From: an uncultured Paracoccaceae bacterium
Lineage (GTDB): Bacteria > Pseudomonadota > Alphaproteobacteria > Rhodobacterales > Rhodobacteraceae
DNA length: 64,000 nt
Assembly (NCBI GenBank): GCA_947501025.1
Contig: CANMUM010000009.1
Location: 1 to 64,000, forward strand
Direction: 5' to 3'
The notes under the pieces are model-generated. The model was not told where the DNA came from, ran no database searches, and saw nothing but the letters and a program-made list of their open reading frames with translations. Numbering within the stretch: position 1 is the first letter of the stretch; every line of letters starts with the position of its first letter. The position numbers were made by a program, and so were the translations under genes. Below, one piece after another: positions 29,278 to 38,743 of the stretch.

Positions 29278-29775
29278 ATGGCTAAAAATAACAACAAAGA
29301 CGATATCGCATTTATTGAAGCACTCGCAGAATTGCTCAATTCAAAGGACATGGCTGAAATTGAAATTATGCGCCAATATGGTGAAGATGATGCACTTGAA
29401 GTTCGGATTGCGAAAAACTCAACGCAAGCCGCATCATATGCGCCTGCACCTGCTCCCGTTGCGGCACCTGCGGCTGTGGCGGCAGCCCCAACAGCATCTG
29501 CACCTTCGGCGACGCCTGAGGCAAGTGCCCCTGTTGATGACGCAAACGCCGAAACATCGCCCATGGTTGGCACTGTTTATCTCGCGCCTGAGCCTGGTGC
29601 TGCGAATTTCATTTCCGTTGGTGATAAAGTTGAAGCGGGTCAAACTCTTCTCATTATCGAAGCGATGAAAACAATGAACCAAATACCTGCGACAAAATCA
29701 GGAACAGTTAAGCGTATCGTCGTTGAGGATGCTTCACCTGTTGAATTTGGCGATCCACTTGTTGTAATCGAGTAG
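29278..29775 (+). CDS. accB: acetyl-CoA carboxylase biotin carboxyl carrier protein
   Basis: 165 residues. Ala/Pro-rich linker at 50-85, then the biotinyl domain with Lys131 in [11 protein letters not shown] as biotin site. It carries the carboxyl group between AccC and AccAD in the first step of fatty acid synthesis. GAGGA is close before the ATG; accC follows after 8 nt. Confidence 0.97.
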   Translation: MAKNNNKDDIAFIEALAELLNSKDMAEIEIMRQYGEDDALEVRIAKNSTQAASYAPAPAPVAAPAAVAAAPTASAPSATPEASAPVDDANAETSPMVGTVYLAPEPGAANFISVGDKVEAGQTLLIIEAMKTMNQIPATKSGTVKRIVVEDASPVEFGDPLVVIE

Positions 29776-29783
29776 GCGCGCAT

Positions 29784-31133
29784 ATGTTTAAAAAAATCCT
29801 GATTGCCAATCGTGGAGAAATCGCCCTTCGGGTGATCCGCGCTTGTCGTGAGCTTGGCATTGCATCTGTTGCCATTCATTCGACGGCTGACGCTGATGCG
29901 ATGCATGTCCGCATGGCTGATGAAAGTGTATGCATCGGCCCACCTTCTAGCACAGATAGCTATCTTGATATCTCGCGCATTATCGCAGCATGTGAGATTA
30001 CTGGCGCTGAGGCTGTTCATCCAGGCTATGGCTTCTTATCTGAAAATGCCAACTTCTCTCAAATTTTGCATGATCATGGCATCGCATTTATTGGCCCATC
30101 GGCTGAGCATATCAATATTATGGGCGACAAAATCACTGCGATTGAAACGATGAAAAAGCTTGGCGTGCCTTGTGTGCCTGGTTCTGGTGGTGGCGTTCCT
30201 GATCTTGAAACAGCTCGTAAAATTGCTGGTGAAATCGGCTATCCTGTGATCGTTAAGGCAACTGCGGGCGGTGGTGGTCGTGGTATGCGTGTTGCCAATT
30301 CTGCAAAAGAAATTGATGTCGCATTCCAATCAGCGCGCCAAGAAGCTAAGGGCGCATTTGGCAATGATGAATGTTATATTGAAAAATATCTTCAAAAGCC
30401 GCGCCATATTGAAATCCAAGTTTTGGGCGATGGCAAAGGCTATGGCGTTCATCTTGGTGAGCGCGATTGTTCGCTGCAACGCCGTCATCAAAAGGTTTTT
30501 GAAGAAGCCCCATCTCCAGCGCTAAGTGCTGAATTGCGTGCAGAAATTGGTGCGACCTGTGCCAAGGCCATTGCTGACATTAGCTATTCGGGCGCAGGAA
30601 CGATTGAGTTCTTATATGAAGATGAGCAGTTTTTCTTTATTGAAATGAACACGCGCCTACAAGTTGAGCATCCCGTCACAGAATCAATCTTTGGTGTTGA
30701 TCTTGTTTTGGAACAAATCCGCGTGGCAGCTGGCCTACCGATCTCATTCAAACAAGAAGATCTTGAGATTAACGGCCACTCCATTGAGGTGCGTATTAAT
30801 GCTGAAAAACTTCCTGAGTTCCGCCCATCACCAGGCAAGGTGACAGCTTATCATGCCCCTGGTGGTCTTGGTGTGCGTATGGATAGTGCGATTTATGCGG
30901 GCTATTCGATCCCACCATATTATGACAGCTTAATTGGAAAATTGATTGTTCATGCCCCTACGCGCGAAGCGGCTTTGCGCCGTCTTGATCGCGCACTTGG
31001 CGAGTTGATCGTTGATGGCATCGACACCACGACCCCGCTCTTCCACGCATTATTGCAAGAAGAAGATATTCAAACGGGCAATTACTCCATTCACTGGTTG
31101 GAAAAATGGCTCGAGGCGAACGCAGCGGATTAA
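29784..31133 (+). CDS. accC: acetyl-CoA carboxylase biotin carboxylase subunit
   Basis: 449 residues. ATP-grasp enzyme that carboxylates biotin on AccB using bicarbonate. [20 protein letters not shown] at the N-terminus, glycine-rich ATP loop [13 protein letters not shown], and [14 protein letters not shown] in the active site. Length is standard. Paired with accB; aat follows 17 nt after the stop. Confidence 0.97.
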   Translation: MFKKILIANRGEIALRVIRACRELGIASVAIHSTADADAMHVRMADESVCIGPPSSTDSYLDISRIIAACEITGAEAVHPGYGFLSENANFSQILHDHGIAFIGPSAEHINIMGDKITAIETMKKLGVPCVPGSGGGVPDLETARKIAGEIGYPVIVKATAGGGGRGMRVANSAKEIDVAFQSARQEAKGAFGNDECYIEKYLQKPRHIEIQVLGDGKGYGVHLGERDCSLQRRHQKVFEEAPSPALSAELRAEIGATCAKAIADISYSGAGTIEFLYEDEQFFFIEMNTRLQVEHPVTESIFGVDLVLEQIRVAAGLPISFKQEDLEINGHSIEVRINAEKLPEFRPSPGKVTAYHAPGGLGVRMDSAIYAGYSIPPYYDSLIGKLIVHAPTREAALRRLDRALGELIVDGIDTTTPLFHALLQEEDIQTGNYSIHWLEKWLEANAAD

Positions 31134-31150
31134 AAAGCCGCATTAAATTC

Positions 31151-31879
31151 ATGGGCGAGCAACTTGCCCATGAAATTTTGCACGCTTACCCACAAGGCGC
31201 CTTCCCTATGGCGCAATCGGGTAGTGATCTCAGCTATGATTGGTATAGACCTGAAGTACGAGGGATTATACCGCTTGATGGGTTTCATGCTTCAAAATCA
31301 CTCAAACGCTTTGTCAAAAAACACGCAACAAATATAGACATCAAAATCAACTCAGATTTTGAACAAACCATGCGTGATTGTGCCATGAGAGATGAGACAT
31401 GGATCAGTGAGGTTATCATTGATGCATTTGTGAGGCTTGCCAATGCCGGATATGCCTATGCGCTCACTGTTGATCTTGATGGTCAAAATATTGGTGGAAT
31501 CTATGGCCTTGCGATTGGGCGTGCCTTTTTTGGTGAAAGCATGTATTCAAAAGCCACCAACGGCTCAAAATTATCTCTATGGGCTTTAGTCGAGCTGCTT
31601 CAATTGAAAGGCTTTGAATTGCTCGATACTCAATATTTAACTGATCATCTCCAAAGCCTCGGAGGTATTGAAGTTAGCGCAGATCACTATCAAGATTTAT
31701 TATTGAGCGCCGTCAATGGGAACGATATCGGCATTGGGATCAATGCCCTCAACAGCGTTGAAGCTAGCAGGATCCCGTTCAGGCGGAACAGCGACACCTT
31801 CAGAACTCACGGCAGAGATGCCCTCATCGGCACAACTTACAACCCAGACATCATAACGCGGATGATCAAGCGCCGATAA
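31151..31879 (+). CDS. aat: leucyl/phenylalanyl-tRNA--protein transferase
   Basis: Transfers Leu or Phe to N-terminal Arg or Lys of proteins, marking them for ClpAP (N-degron pathway). The start HEILHAYPQGAFPMAQSG, YDWYRPEVRGIIPLDGFHASKS and GGIYGLAIGRAFFGESMYS are family hallmarks. ATG 31151 is chosen because an upstream in-frame start lies inside accC. The conserved domain ends near residue 190. The last 55 residues have no family counterpart and are encoded antisense to the DUF2155 gene, which suggests a lost original stop. Confidence 0.93.
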   Translation: MGEQLAHEILHAYPQGAFPMAQSGSDLSYDWYRPEVRGIIPLDGFHASKSLKRFVKKHATNIDIKINSDFEQTMRDCAMRDETWISEVIIDAFVRLANAGYAYALTVDLDGQNIGGIYGLAIGRAFFGESMYSKATNGSKLSLWALVELLQLKGFELLDTQYLTDHLQSLGGIEVSADHYQDLLLSAVNGNDIGIGINALNSVEASRIPFRRNSDTFRTHGRDALIGTTYNPDIITRMIKRR

Positions 31880-32275
31880 AGCAGGCGAGCTTGCAATCAT
31901 CCACCCTTCAAAAGCAGGCACTGTTTCACGCTTATCTTGGACAACCAGATATGCCGCGGCATCAGATGTAGGGTTCCCCCTTGGCACGAAGCAGTTTTTC
32001 AATGTGACCGTAATAAACTGGTGCTCAAGTGAATCATTACGCTCCAACTGCAGTTCCACAACTTCGCCATGTAGGCGATCTAGAAAACGTATAGTCGCAT
32101 ATAAGCGCGGCTCCATGCTGCCTAAAGTGTTGATTTGCTCGATCTCTTCATTTAGTCCTTCAAGATCGGCAAGAATTTGTTCGGCTGTTAGCTCTCCATC
32201 AACCAAATCGACGGCTGATTGTGCCATTGCAGAGCCTGCAAGCAGAAGGCAACACATTGATGTCCAAAGCTTCAT
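31700..32275 (-). CDS. DUF2155-family exported protein
   Basis: 191 residues with signal peptide MKLWTSMCCLLLAGSAMA. The central block (ATIRFLDRLHGEVVELQLER, SAAYLVV-like and PAFEGWMIASSPALSALDHP, ending YDVWVVSC) is the DUF2155 core found beside NDUFA12 and aat in alphaproteobacteria; no biochemical role is known to me. The last 45 residues go beyond the usual end and overlap the 3' end of aat on the other strand by 180 bp. Its ATG overlaps the upstream stop. Confidence 0.88.
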   Translation of the reverse strand: MKLWTSMCCLLLAGSAMAQSAVDLVDGELTAEQILADLEGLNEEIEQINTLGSMEPRLYATIRFLDRLHGEVVELQLERNDSLEHQFITVTLKNCFVPRGNPTSDAAAYLVVQDKRETVPAFEGWMIASSPALSALDHPRYDVWVVSCADEGISAVSSEGVAVPPERDPASFNAVEGIDPNADIVPIDGAQ

Positions 32276-32715
32276 TCACTCGCTCCTGTGGCAAATTGCG
32301 ACAACACATTAAGAAGGCTAATGGAACCAGTTGCATAGATAAAATGTTCATTCGCAGCCATGATATTCTCATCCGCACCTGCAACGATTTCGACAAATGA
32401 ACCACCCAATAGCCCGTCAGATGAAATTTTGATTTCACTATCTGTCGGAATATTGATGCCCTCATTAATCCGCACGGTCACATCTGCTTGAAATGTTTCT
32501 GGATTGAGATCAATATCAAGAACATTGCCGATATTCACACCCGACATGCGCACATCCCCGCCAATGCTTACACCTTCAGCAGATTGGAAGGACGCCATTA
32601 ACGGATAGCCTGCAGAGCTGCTACCACCATTGCCACGCAATAATATGGTTAAAAAAAATGCAGCCGTTACCAAGACGACAGCTCCCACAATCATTTCAAC
32701 CCAATTGGATTTCAT
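32272..32715 (-). CDS. mlaD: MlaD-family lipid-transport substrate-binding protein
   Basis: 147 residues: one N-terminal membrane anchor (about 9-27) and a single MCE domain (40-115) with GVSIGGDVRMSGVNIGNV and SDGLLGGSFVEI. MlaD hexamers carry phospholipids between the outer and inner membrane as part of the MlaFEDB ABC system. The other mla genes are not here. ATG 32715 forms an ATGA overlap with the NDUFA12 stop, preferred over a GTG five codons upstream. Confidence 0.92.
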   Translation of the reverse strand: MKSNWVEMIVGAVVLVTAAFFLTILLRGNGGSSSAGYPLMASFQSAEGVSIGGDVRMSGVNIGNVLDIDLNPETFQADVTVRINEGINIPTDSEIKISSDGLLGGSFVEIVAGADENIMAANEHFIYATGSISLLNVLSQFATGASE

Positions 32716-33086
32716 GAATTTGGTGTCCACGCTTGATAATCTGATTTTTTGTCAGCATTTGAATATATTGAACCAGAAGGTGCATATGCATCTGGTGAAC
32801 CCGTCATGTTCTCTTTATGCGGCAATTCCCATTCTTGACGCATCAATTCCTCATGGCCGGGGCGGTTATCAAAACTATGATGCAACCAGCCATGCCATTC
32901 TGCTGGAACCGTTGAGGCTTCGCTATAATCGCCATAAACAACCCAACGGCGCTTGCCATCGCGTGTTTCAAAATACACATTGTTGAATTCATCCTCACCA
33001 ACACGAACACCCTTGCGCCATGTCCAAAGACGTGTGCCAAGTGTTTGACCATTCCACCAAGTCAGCAATTGTAGAATAAAGCGCAT
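32712..33086 (-). CDS. NADH:ubiquinone oxidoreductase subunit NDUFA12
   Basis: 124 residues. TLGTRLWTWRKGVRVGEDEF, then YFETRDGKRRWVVY and VPAEWHGWLHH are the hallmarks of the NDUFA12/B17.2 accessory subunit of complex I, found only in alphaproteobacteria and mitochondria. It supports assembly of the peripheral arm. It heads the mlaD-DUF2155 set with 4-nt overlaps. Confidence 0.95.
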   Translation of the reverse strand: MRFILQLLTWWNGQTLGTRLWTWRKGVRVGEDEFNNVYFETRDGKRRWVVYGDYSEASTVPAEWHGWLHHSFDNRPGHEELMRQEWELPHKENMTGSPDAYAPSGSIYSNADKKSDYQAWTPNS

Positions 33087-33169
33087 GAGTACTCCAATAT
33101 GACGTTTCTGGTGTTTTATGCGAATTTGAGACGAAGGTCTAGCGCAAATCCAACACGAATCCCTTGGAG

Positions 33170-33748
33170 TTATAAAATATAAGATCGCGCATTTGGAATG
33201 AAGAGTCGTGCTTTTTCATCCATCTTAATGATCCCCTCAGCCTCGACCGATCCAACCACCCCACGTTTATGCTTAAGGGCGGGTAAAATTTTATTGGCCG
33301 CCACCCCAATTTCATCAGCTATATGATTGGCCGTATAAATACATGGAGGATTCGTGACATCAACAGCAATTGACGCGCCGCTCTCAAATACCAAACGCGA
33401 AGATGGTGGAATATGCGTGAGGTCTTTGATGCCGTTGAGCACAATATTTGCACCAAACCACGATGGGTCGAGTTCGTTAATTCCAATATCAGCGGCAATT
33501 GATGCCAGTTCTTCATCTGATAGAATACTAATTTGCCGAAAATTACGGATGGGTGTGCCCTTGGGATAAAGCATAGATACACGTGCGCAACTCGGCCGCG
33601 TATTTCCGCCATGTTGTTCGCCGACTAAACCATCAAATTTCAAATGTACCTGTGAAAGCTTTGTCGATGCGACGCTCTCCTCACGCGACAAGACCGCCCC
33701 CAAAAAGGAGACGGTCCCGTAAATCTCTGTGGCCTTGAAAACTCCCAT
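33170..33748 (-). CDS. MOSC-domain protein
   Basis: 192 residues. The segment GLVGEQHGGNTRPSCARVS, with conserved Cys in RPSC, followed by YPKGTPIRNFRQISILSDEEL and GANIVLNGIKDLTHIPPSSR is typical of MOSC domains (sulfur-carrier relatives of the Moco sulfurase C-terminus). No N-terminal partner domain. Molybdenum cofactor-related or sulfur-transfer activity is likely but not specific. Its ATG shares a base with the ftsH stop (TAATG). Confidence 0.88.
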   Translation of the reverse strand: MGVFKATEIYGTVSFLGAVLSREESVASTKLSQVHLKFDGLVGEQHGGNTRPSCARVSMLYPKGTPIRNFRQISILSDEELASIAADIGINELDPSWFGANIVLNGIKDLTHIPPSSRLVFESGASIAVDVTNPPCIYTANHIADEIGVAANKILPALKHKRGVVGSVEAEGIIKMDEKARLFIPNARSYIL

Positions 33749-35652
33749 TAACTTTCCTCAGGCTTATCTTTCGCAGGTGTTTTTTTCCGCCCGCGCCCCG
33801 TGCTTGGAATCACGGTCACTGCTGATTTGGGTTTTGTGGGCGAGTTGCCATCTTCATCACGCTCAAGCTTTTTACCTGCCATCACTTGATCAAGTTCATC
33901 ACCTGTGAGTGTTTCATATTCAAGCAAGCCTTTGGCAATGCGCTCAAATTTCGTTTTGTTCTTTTTGATCACATTAAGAGCCGTATGATAGCCTTCATCA
34001 ATAATACGTTTAACTTCTTCTTCGATCAAACGCTTCGTCTCTGCCGAGACGGAGAAACCGCCAGTTGAACCGCTATAGCCTGCTTGAGCTTCCGAATAAT
34101 CAATATTGCCAACCTTGTCAGACATACCATAATTCATCACCATAGCGCGCGCGCGCGCACTCACCATTTGGATATCACCTGATGGGCCCGTTGAGACATG
34201 CTCCGCACCATATTTATAAATCTCAGCAGCCTTACCGGCCATGATCATCGCAATCGTTTGCTCGATCTGATCTTTATGCAAACCAACTTGATCAGCTTCG
34301 GGCAAAGGCTGTACGTGACCAAGAGAATTGCCGCGCGGCATAATTGTGGCTTTATAAATCGGGTCACAAAGCGGCATCATTTTGCCCACCAATGCGTGAC
34401 CAGCCTCGTGATAAGCGGTCTTCTCTTTTTGCTCATCTGTTAAAATCATCGAACGGCGCTCAGGGCCCATCATGATTTTATCCTTTGCAAATTCAAAGTC
34501 GACCATTGTTACCTTCATATGGCCTTGGCGCGCAGCTTGAAGCGCAGCCTCATTCACAAGATTGGCAAGATCAGCGCCAGAAAAACCAGGTGTGCCGCGA
34601 CCAATAATGCGCATATCAACATTTGGGCCGAGTGGAACTTTGCGGGAATGCACTTCCAAAATTTTCGTGCGGCCTTTGATATCTGGCAATCCAACTGTCA
34701 CTTGACGATCGAAACGGCCGGGACGAAGAAGCGCAGGATCAAGTACATCTTTACGGTTCGTCGCTGCAATCAAAATGACGCCTTCATTGCTCTCAAAACC
34801 ATCCATCTCAACAAGAAGTTGGTTGAGGGTTTGCTCACGTTCATCATTGCCACCACCATGACCTGTGCCACGTGATCGGCCAACGGCATCAATCTCATCG
34901 ATAAACACAATACAAGGCGCGTTTTTCTTCGCTTGCTCAAACATATCGCGCACACGCGATGCTCCCACACCGACAAACATTTCAACGAAATCAGAGCCTG
35001 AAATTGTAAAGAACGGAACCCCCGCCTCACCCGCAACAGCGCGTGCTAAAAGCGTTTTACCCGTACCTGGAGGACCTTCAAGAAGCGCACCTTTTGGAAT
35101 TTTGCCGCCAAGACGTGAGAATTTTGTGGGCTCGCGAAGGAATTCCACAATCTCATTCAGCTCTTCTTTGGCTTCATCAATACCAGCAACATCATCAAAG
35201 GTCACACGACCATGGGCTTCGGTAAGCATTTTTGCGCGTGATTTGCCAAAGCCCATCGCCCCACCTTTGCCGCCACCTTGCATACGGTTCATCATGAAAT
35301 ACAAAAATCCGATGATCAAAACAAATGGAAGCATATAAGTAAGCAATTCAACAATTGGTGAACGTTTTTGAGATTCAGCTTCAAAAGGAACGTTATTGTC
35401 GATCATGAACTGAGTGATTTCAAAATCTCCCGTGCGAACGGCATAATATTTTGTGCCATTAGCTGTAAATTCAACATTTTCACCATCAAGTGCAGCTTGT
35501 GTCACAGCGCCTTCTTTGACGAGGTCAACGAACTCTGACAAGTTCTTCTCGTTTGCAGGAGCTGTTAAATTTCCGCCAGTAAAAAATGAAATCGCGAACA
35601 TAGCCGCGATGGCAATGAAAATGTAAAAGCCTATATTACGTCCGTTTTGCAA
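33748..35652 (-). CDS. ftsH: ATP-dependent zinc metalloprotease FtsH
   Basis: 634 residues. Two membrane segments (8-26 and 103-122) with a periplasmic loop; AAA ATPase with Walker A GPPGTGKT (193-200) and Walker B IVFIDEID (248-255); zinc site HEAGH 415-419. Degrades misfolded membrane proteins and regulators such as LpxC and RpoH. The start is TTG at 35652 with GGAG 7 nt upstream. A heat-shock-like promoter precedes it. MOSC is translationally coupled at its end. Confidence 0.96.
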   Translation of the reverse strand: MQNGRNIGFYIFIAIAAMFAISFFTGGNLTAPANEKNLSEFVDLVKEGAVTQAALDGENVEFTANGTKYYAVRTGDFEITQFMIDNNVPFEAESQKRSPIVELLTYMLPFVLIIGFLYFMMNRMQGGGKGGAMGFGKSRAKMLTEAHGRVTFDDVAGIDEAKEELNEIVEFLREPTKFSRLGGKIPKGALLEGPPGTGKTLLARAVAGEAGVPFFTISGSDFVEMFVGVGASRVRDMFEQAKKNAPCIVFIDEIDAVGRSRGTGHGGGNDEREQTLNQLLVEMDGFESNEGVILIAATNRKDVLDPALLRPGRFDRQVTVGLPDIKGRTKILEVHSRKVPLGPNVDMRIIGRGTPGFSGADLANLVNEAALQAARQGHMKVTMVDFEFAKDKIMMGPERRSMILTDEQKEKTAYHEAGHALVGKMMPLCDPIYKATIMPRGNSLGHVQPLPEADQVGLHKDQIEQTIAMIMAGKAAEIYKYGAEHVSTGPSGDIQMVSARARAMVMNYGMSDKVGNIDYSEAQAGYSGSTGGFSVSAETKRLIEEEVKRIIDEGYHTALNVIKKNKTKFERIAKGLLEYETLTGDELDQVMAGKKLERDEDGNSPTKPKSAVTVIPSTGRGRKKTPAKDKPEES

Positions 35653-35704
35653 AGGAAATCTCCGTTTTTGCGACCCATAATTGATCGTTGAGTCATTTAT
35701 CGTT

Positions 35705-35738
35705 CTAAAATAGTTATTAATGCAGGAGTTTCAACGCC
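35705..35738 (-). promoter_or_regulatory. ftsH promoter, possibly RpoH-dependent
   Basis: Minus strand: GTTGAAA (35735-35729), then ACTATTTTAG (35714-35705). The latter differs in one place from the alphaproteobacterial heat-shock -10 CYTATNTNNG. The same bases also read as sigma-70 TTGAAA-N16-TATTTT. ftsH is a classic RpoH target in proteobacteria; which factor acts here is undecided. Confidence 0.4.
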
Positions 35739-35786
35739 TCAATTGAAATAAGCTTAGCAAATCGACAATAAAATGACCATTGCGAG

Positions 35787-36986
35787 CTATAATTTGGTGA
35801 AAGCTGTATGGGCGCTTAATTCAAAGTTAAGATTTGCGCTGTTTTTGCTCAATTCACCATGCACATATATACATTTCTTACCCTCAAATAATGCAGGCAA
35901 GGTTTTCGCAGCCCTATATGAGATTCCAAATTCTCGCCAATGCGCGTGCTGAGATGCCCTCTCCCCGATAGCGCGAATTGTGTAATCTGTAGACTCGCTC
36001 AATCGCCATCTATGCCAGTTTTGTTTAGAGCTTGATGAAAGCAGGCCTTCATATTCCGCACAAATACGAATACGGTTTTTTGACCAGTGAAAATCCGTAA
36101 GCGCTATCGTCATGCCGCCATCTTGAGTGCTCATGATCATATCATAAAGCCGATCAATGCCATCTCGGCGCGGCAAATATTCTCCACGCCCAAATTTTTT
36201 GCACAAATCACCCAAAACCTTAGTTGCGATGGCCTTTGGCAATTGAGCAAATGCCTGTGGATCCATCTGATCCTCCACATCAAGCGGGAGGCTGCTGATA
36301 TGATTTGCACGGAATTCTTGAACGATCGGGTCAAAGGCGCTTTTTATGCGCTCCATATTGCTCACCGTTTGCAATAATCCATCTGGCGAAAATCCAACAT
36401 CTTCGGCGGCAGTCAAAAGCTTGCGCATTTTCACGCGATCAAATCGTTCATCTTCATTGCTGGGATCTTCGATCCATGACCAGTTGTTTTCCAAAAGCTT
36501 TGCGCGCAAAGCATCACGCCGCTCAGATAAAAGTGGTCGCCAAAACGTAATTGAGCGCTCTTCTCTCTTTTCCGCAATACCCGCAAGTCCATCAATACCA
36601 GACCCCCTAAAGGCGCGAAGCATAAATGTTTCGGCTTGATCATCAGCAGTATGCCCCAAAAATACATGGTTGATCTCATGGGCTTTGCAATGCTCAATCA
36701 TCGCTTTATAGCGCACATCACGAGCGTTGGATTGCAAATTGCCATTGCGTTTGACCCCAACAGCAATCGTCTTGTGATCGATGTGATGAGCGCGACAAAC
36801 CGATTTTACAAATTCGGCTTCATCTTGCGCCTCTTTGCGCAAACCATGATCAATCGTGACGACATGAATTTGCTCAAAACCCATTTCAATGACATGCCAT
36901 AAAAGCGCCATACTGTCAGAACCACCCGAAACCGCTAGCAAAACAGCTTGCGATTTTAGCGCATCAAGCTCTGGCTTAACCTGCAA
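35787..36986 (-). CDS. tilS: tRNA(Ile)-lysidine synthase
   Basis: Modifies C34 of tRNA-Ile(CAU) to lysidine, needed to read AUA. The PP-loop ATPase motif SGGSDSMALLWHV stands about 20 residues from the chosen start, followed by DHGLRKEAQDEAEF and LGHTADDQAETFMLR. The frame extends far upstream inside pal, which cannot be real tilS. TTG 36986 gives the family-typical N-terminus (about 400 aa) with an 11-nt overlap of the pal end; ATG 37052 is an alternative. The C-terminal domain is short and divergent. Confidence 0.9.
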   Translation of the reverse strand: MQVKPELDALKSQAVLLAVSGGSDSMALLWHVIEMGFEQIHVVTIDHGLRKEAQDEAEFVKSVCRAHHIDHKTIAVGVKRNGNLQSNARDVRYKAMIEHCKAHEINHVFLGHTADDQAETFMLRAFRGSGIDGLAGIAEKREERSITFWRPLLSERRDALRAKLLENNWSWIEDPSNEDERFDRVKMRKLLTAAEDVGFSPDGLLQTVSNMERIKSAFDPIVQEFRANHISSLPLDVEDQMDPQAFAQLPKAIATKVLGDLCKKFGRGEYLPRRDGIDRLYDMIMSTQDGGMTIALTDFHWSKNRIRICAEYEGLLSSSSKQNWHRWRLSESTDYTIRAIGERASQHAHWREFGISYRAAKTLPALFEGKKCIYVHGELSKNSANLNFELSAHTAFTKL

Positions 36987-37413
36987 TGATAACCACGCGG
37001 CGGTTTTGAGCCTTACAAGCCGCACTCTCGCAATTTTGTGCTGGGTTTTCATTTCCGACTGTTGAAATCGAGATACGTGTATTTGCCACTCCATTTGCAA
37101 CCAATATATCACGCACCGCTGCCGCGCGTTGAGCGCCCAAACCCAAATTATATTCGCGAGAGCCTTCTGCATCAGCATGACCGATAATACGAATGCTCTG
37201 TGCCGTTTTCGACAATAAAGAAGCCGCTGAAACAAGCTGAGACTTTGCAGAACTCGTCAAATCTGCGCTATCTTCTGCAAATAAAATAATTGGCGTCGCA
37301 GTTATATTTGACGTTTGAATAGGTGTTGTTGGGATCTGGTTTGTTGGCGGGATGACATTTCGTGGCCCACATGCCGCCAATATTAAAATCGCAAAAATAA
37401 CAGTCTTTTTCAT
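36976..37413 (-). CDS. pal: peptidoglycan-associated lipoprotein Pal
   Basis: 145 residues. Lipoprotein signal with lipobox LAAC, Pro/Thr-rich linker, and an OmpA-like domain with IRIIGHADAEGSREYNLGLG and RAAAVRDILVANGV that binds meso-diaminopimelate of peptidoglycan. It anchors the outer membrane and receives TolA/TolB during division. Shorter than E. coli Pal (173). The usual next gene cpoB (ybgF) is missing; tilS follows at once. Confidence 0.95.
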   Translation of the reverse strand: MKKTVIFAILILAACGPRNVIPPTNQIPTTPIQTSNITATPIILFAEDSADLTSSAKSQLVSAASLLSKTAQSIRIIGHADAEGSREYNLGLGAQRAAAVRDILVANGVANTRISISTVGNENPAQNCESAACKAQNRRVVIIAG

Positions 37414-37423
37414 AATCTATTCC

Positions 37424-38743
37424 TTATTGAAGCAGCCCCGACCAGCTGGGGTCACGCGCATATTCGGGTGTTTCTATGGCCATCATATTACGTCCTGATA
37501 GAGAAATCGAGAACAGTTTTGGTGCATCATTGGCATTGGCTGCTTTTCGATAAAACACAATTGCGCGGCCATTAGGCGCCCATGCAGGAGCTTCATCCAC
37601 ATAGGCCGTCGTGAGCAAGCGTTCTTGGCTCCCATCCGCGTTCATAATGCCGATATGATATTGATCATCAATGATTTTGCTAAATGCGATAAGGTCTCCT
37701 TCAGGTGACCAAGCAGGCGTAATATAACGCCCCTCACCGCTTGAAATGCGCACGGCATCACCACCAGTACTTGGCGCGACATAAAGCTGCTGCTTGCCCG
37801 AAAGATTGCTTTCAAATACAAATTTTTGGCCATCAGGTGATATCGAAGGCGCAGAATTAATTGCACCATTGCTGATTAATGTCGTTGATTCTCCGCTTTC
37901 TAAATCCATGCGTATAATATCAGAATTGCCCGCATCATTCACCGATGATGCCAAAGCAAATTGACCATCTGGCGATATGCGTGGCGCATAGGAAAAACCC
38001 GTTAAGCTCGCTAGCGGCTTTTGAATTCCATTGCTCACATCAATCAACATAACCCTTGGCTCACCATTTTGAAGCGCGGTATAAATCACATCACGATTAT
38101 TACTCGCGAAACGCGGCGAAAGAACGCGCGCATCACCAGAAGTGAGGTAACGCACATTCGCGCCATCACTATCCATGATCGCAATTCGTTGACGTTGTTC
38201 ATTATTTTTATCTTGTGCAATATACACAATACGGCTGTCAAAATAGGCACCTTCACCTGTGATATTGGTGTAAACCGCATCAGCAATTTTATGCGCCATA
38301 CGCCGCCATTCACGAACAGGGCCACGCAATTTCACACCTTCGCCGATTTCCTTCTCAGCCAAAACATCATAAATGCGAAACTTCACCTCAATCGTTCCAT
38401 CGCTTTCGCGATCAACACTGCCTTTGATCAACAGTTCTGTCGAAATATCCTGCCATTGGTTAAATTTAACATTTTCTTCGAACGCTCCAAGGGTTGGAGT
38501 TAATTTTTCATTCGGGATCATAAAGAACAGCCCTGTTGAAAGCAGATCAGCATGAAACACCTCGCCGATTTCACGCGCAACGCCTGTGGCATCTTCGGAT
38601 TCTGAAATGAAATCTGGAGCCGCAACAAATAATGGCCGAATAGCGCCACCCGTCACCACGCCATCCACTTCTTGCTGGGCAAATACAGGTACAGAACCGA
38701 GCGCAGCAAAGGCTATGGATAGAATTTGCATTTTAAGTGACAT
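37424..38743 (-). CDS. tolB: Tol-Pal system beta-propeller protein TolB
   Basis: 439 residues. Signal peptide to VFAQ, N-terminal domain with the TolA-binding box near ISESEDATGVAREIG, then a six-blade propeller with repeated SPDGQ/WSPEGD/WAPNGR motifs at 235-420. Periplasmic link between TolA and Pal in outer-membrane constriction. The ATG follows directly on the tolA stop (TAAATG). Confidence 0.96.
   Translation of the reverse strand: MSLKMQILSIAFAALGSVPVFAQQEVDGVVTGGAIRPLFVAAPDFISESEDATGVAREIGEVFHADLLSTGLFFMIPNEKLTPTLGAFEENVKFNQWQDISTELLIKGSVDRESDGTIEVKFRIYDVLAEKEIGEGVKLRGPVREWRRMAHKIADAVYTNITGEGAYFDSRIVYIAQDKNNEQRQRIAIMDSDGANVRYLTSGDARVLSPRFASNNRDVIYTALQNGEPRVMLIDVSNGIQKPLASLTGFSYAPRISPDGQFALASSVNDAGNSDIIRMDLESGESTTLISNGAINSAPSISPDGQKFVFESNLSGKQQLYVAPSTGGDAVRISSGEGRYITPAWSPEGDLIAFSKIIDDQYHIGIMNADGSQERLLTTAYVDEAPAWAPNGRAIVFYRKAANANDAPKLFSISLSGRNMMAIETPEYARDPSWSGLLQ

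Noticed and set aside
33089-33169. ACTCCAA / TTGGAGT inverted pair between MOSC and NDUFA12 genes
   Set aside because: Only 7 bp arms about 67 nt apart in AT-rich spacer; compatible with chance.
36987-37235. N-terminal extension of the tilS frame inside pal
   Set aside because: It is the antiphase reading of the conserved Pal domain; TilS proteins start about 20 residues before SGGSDS.
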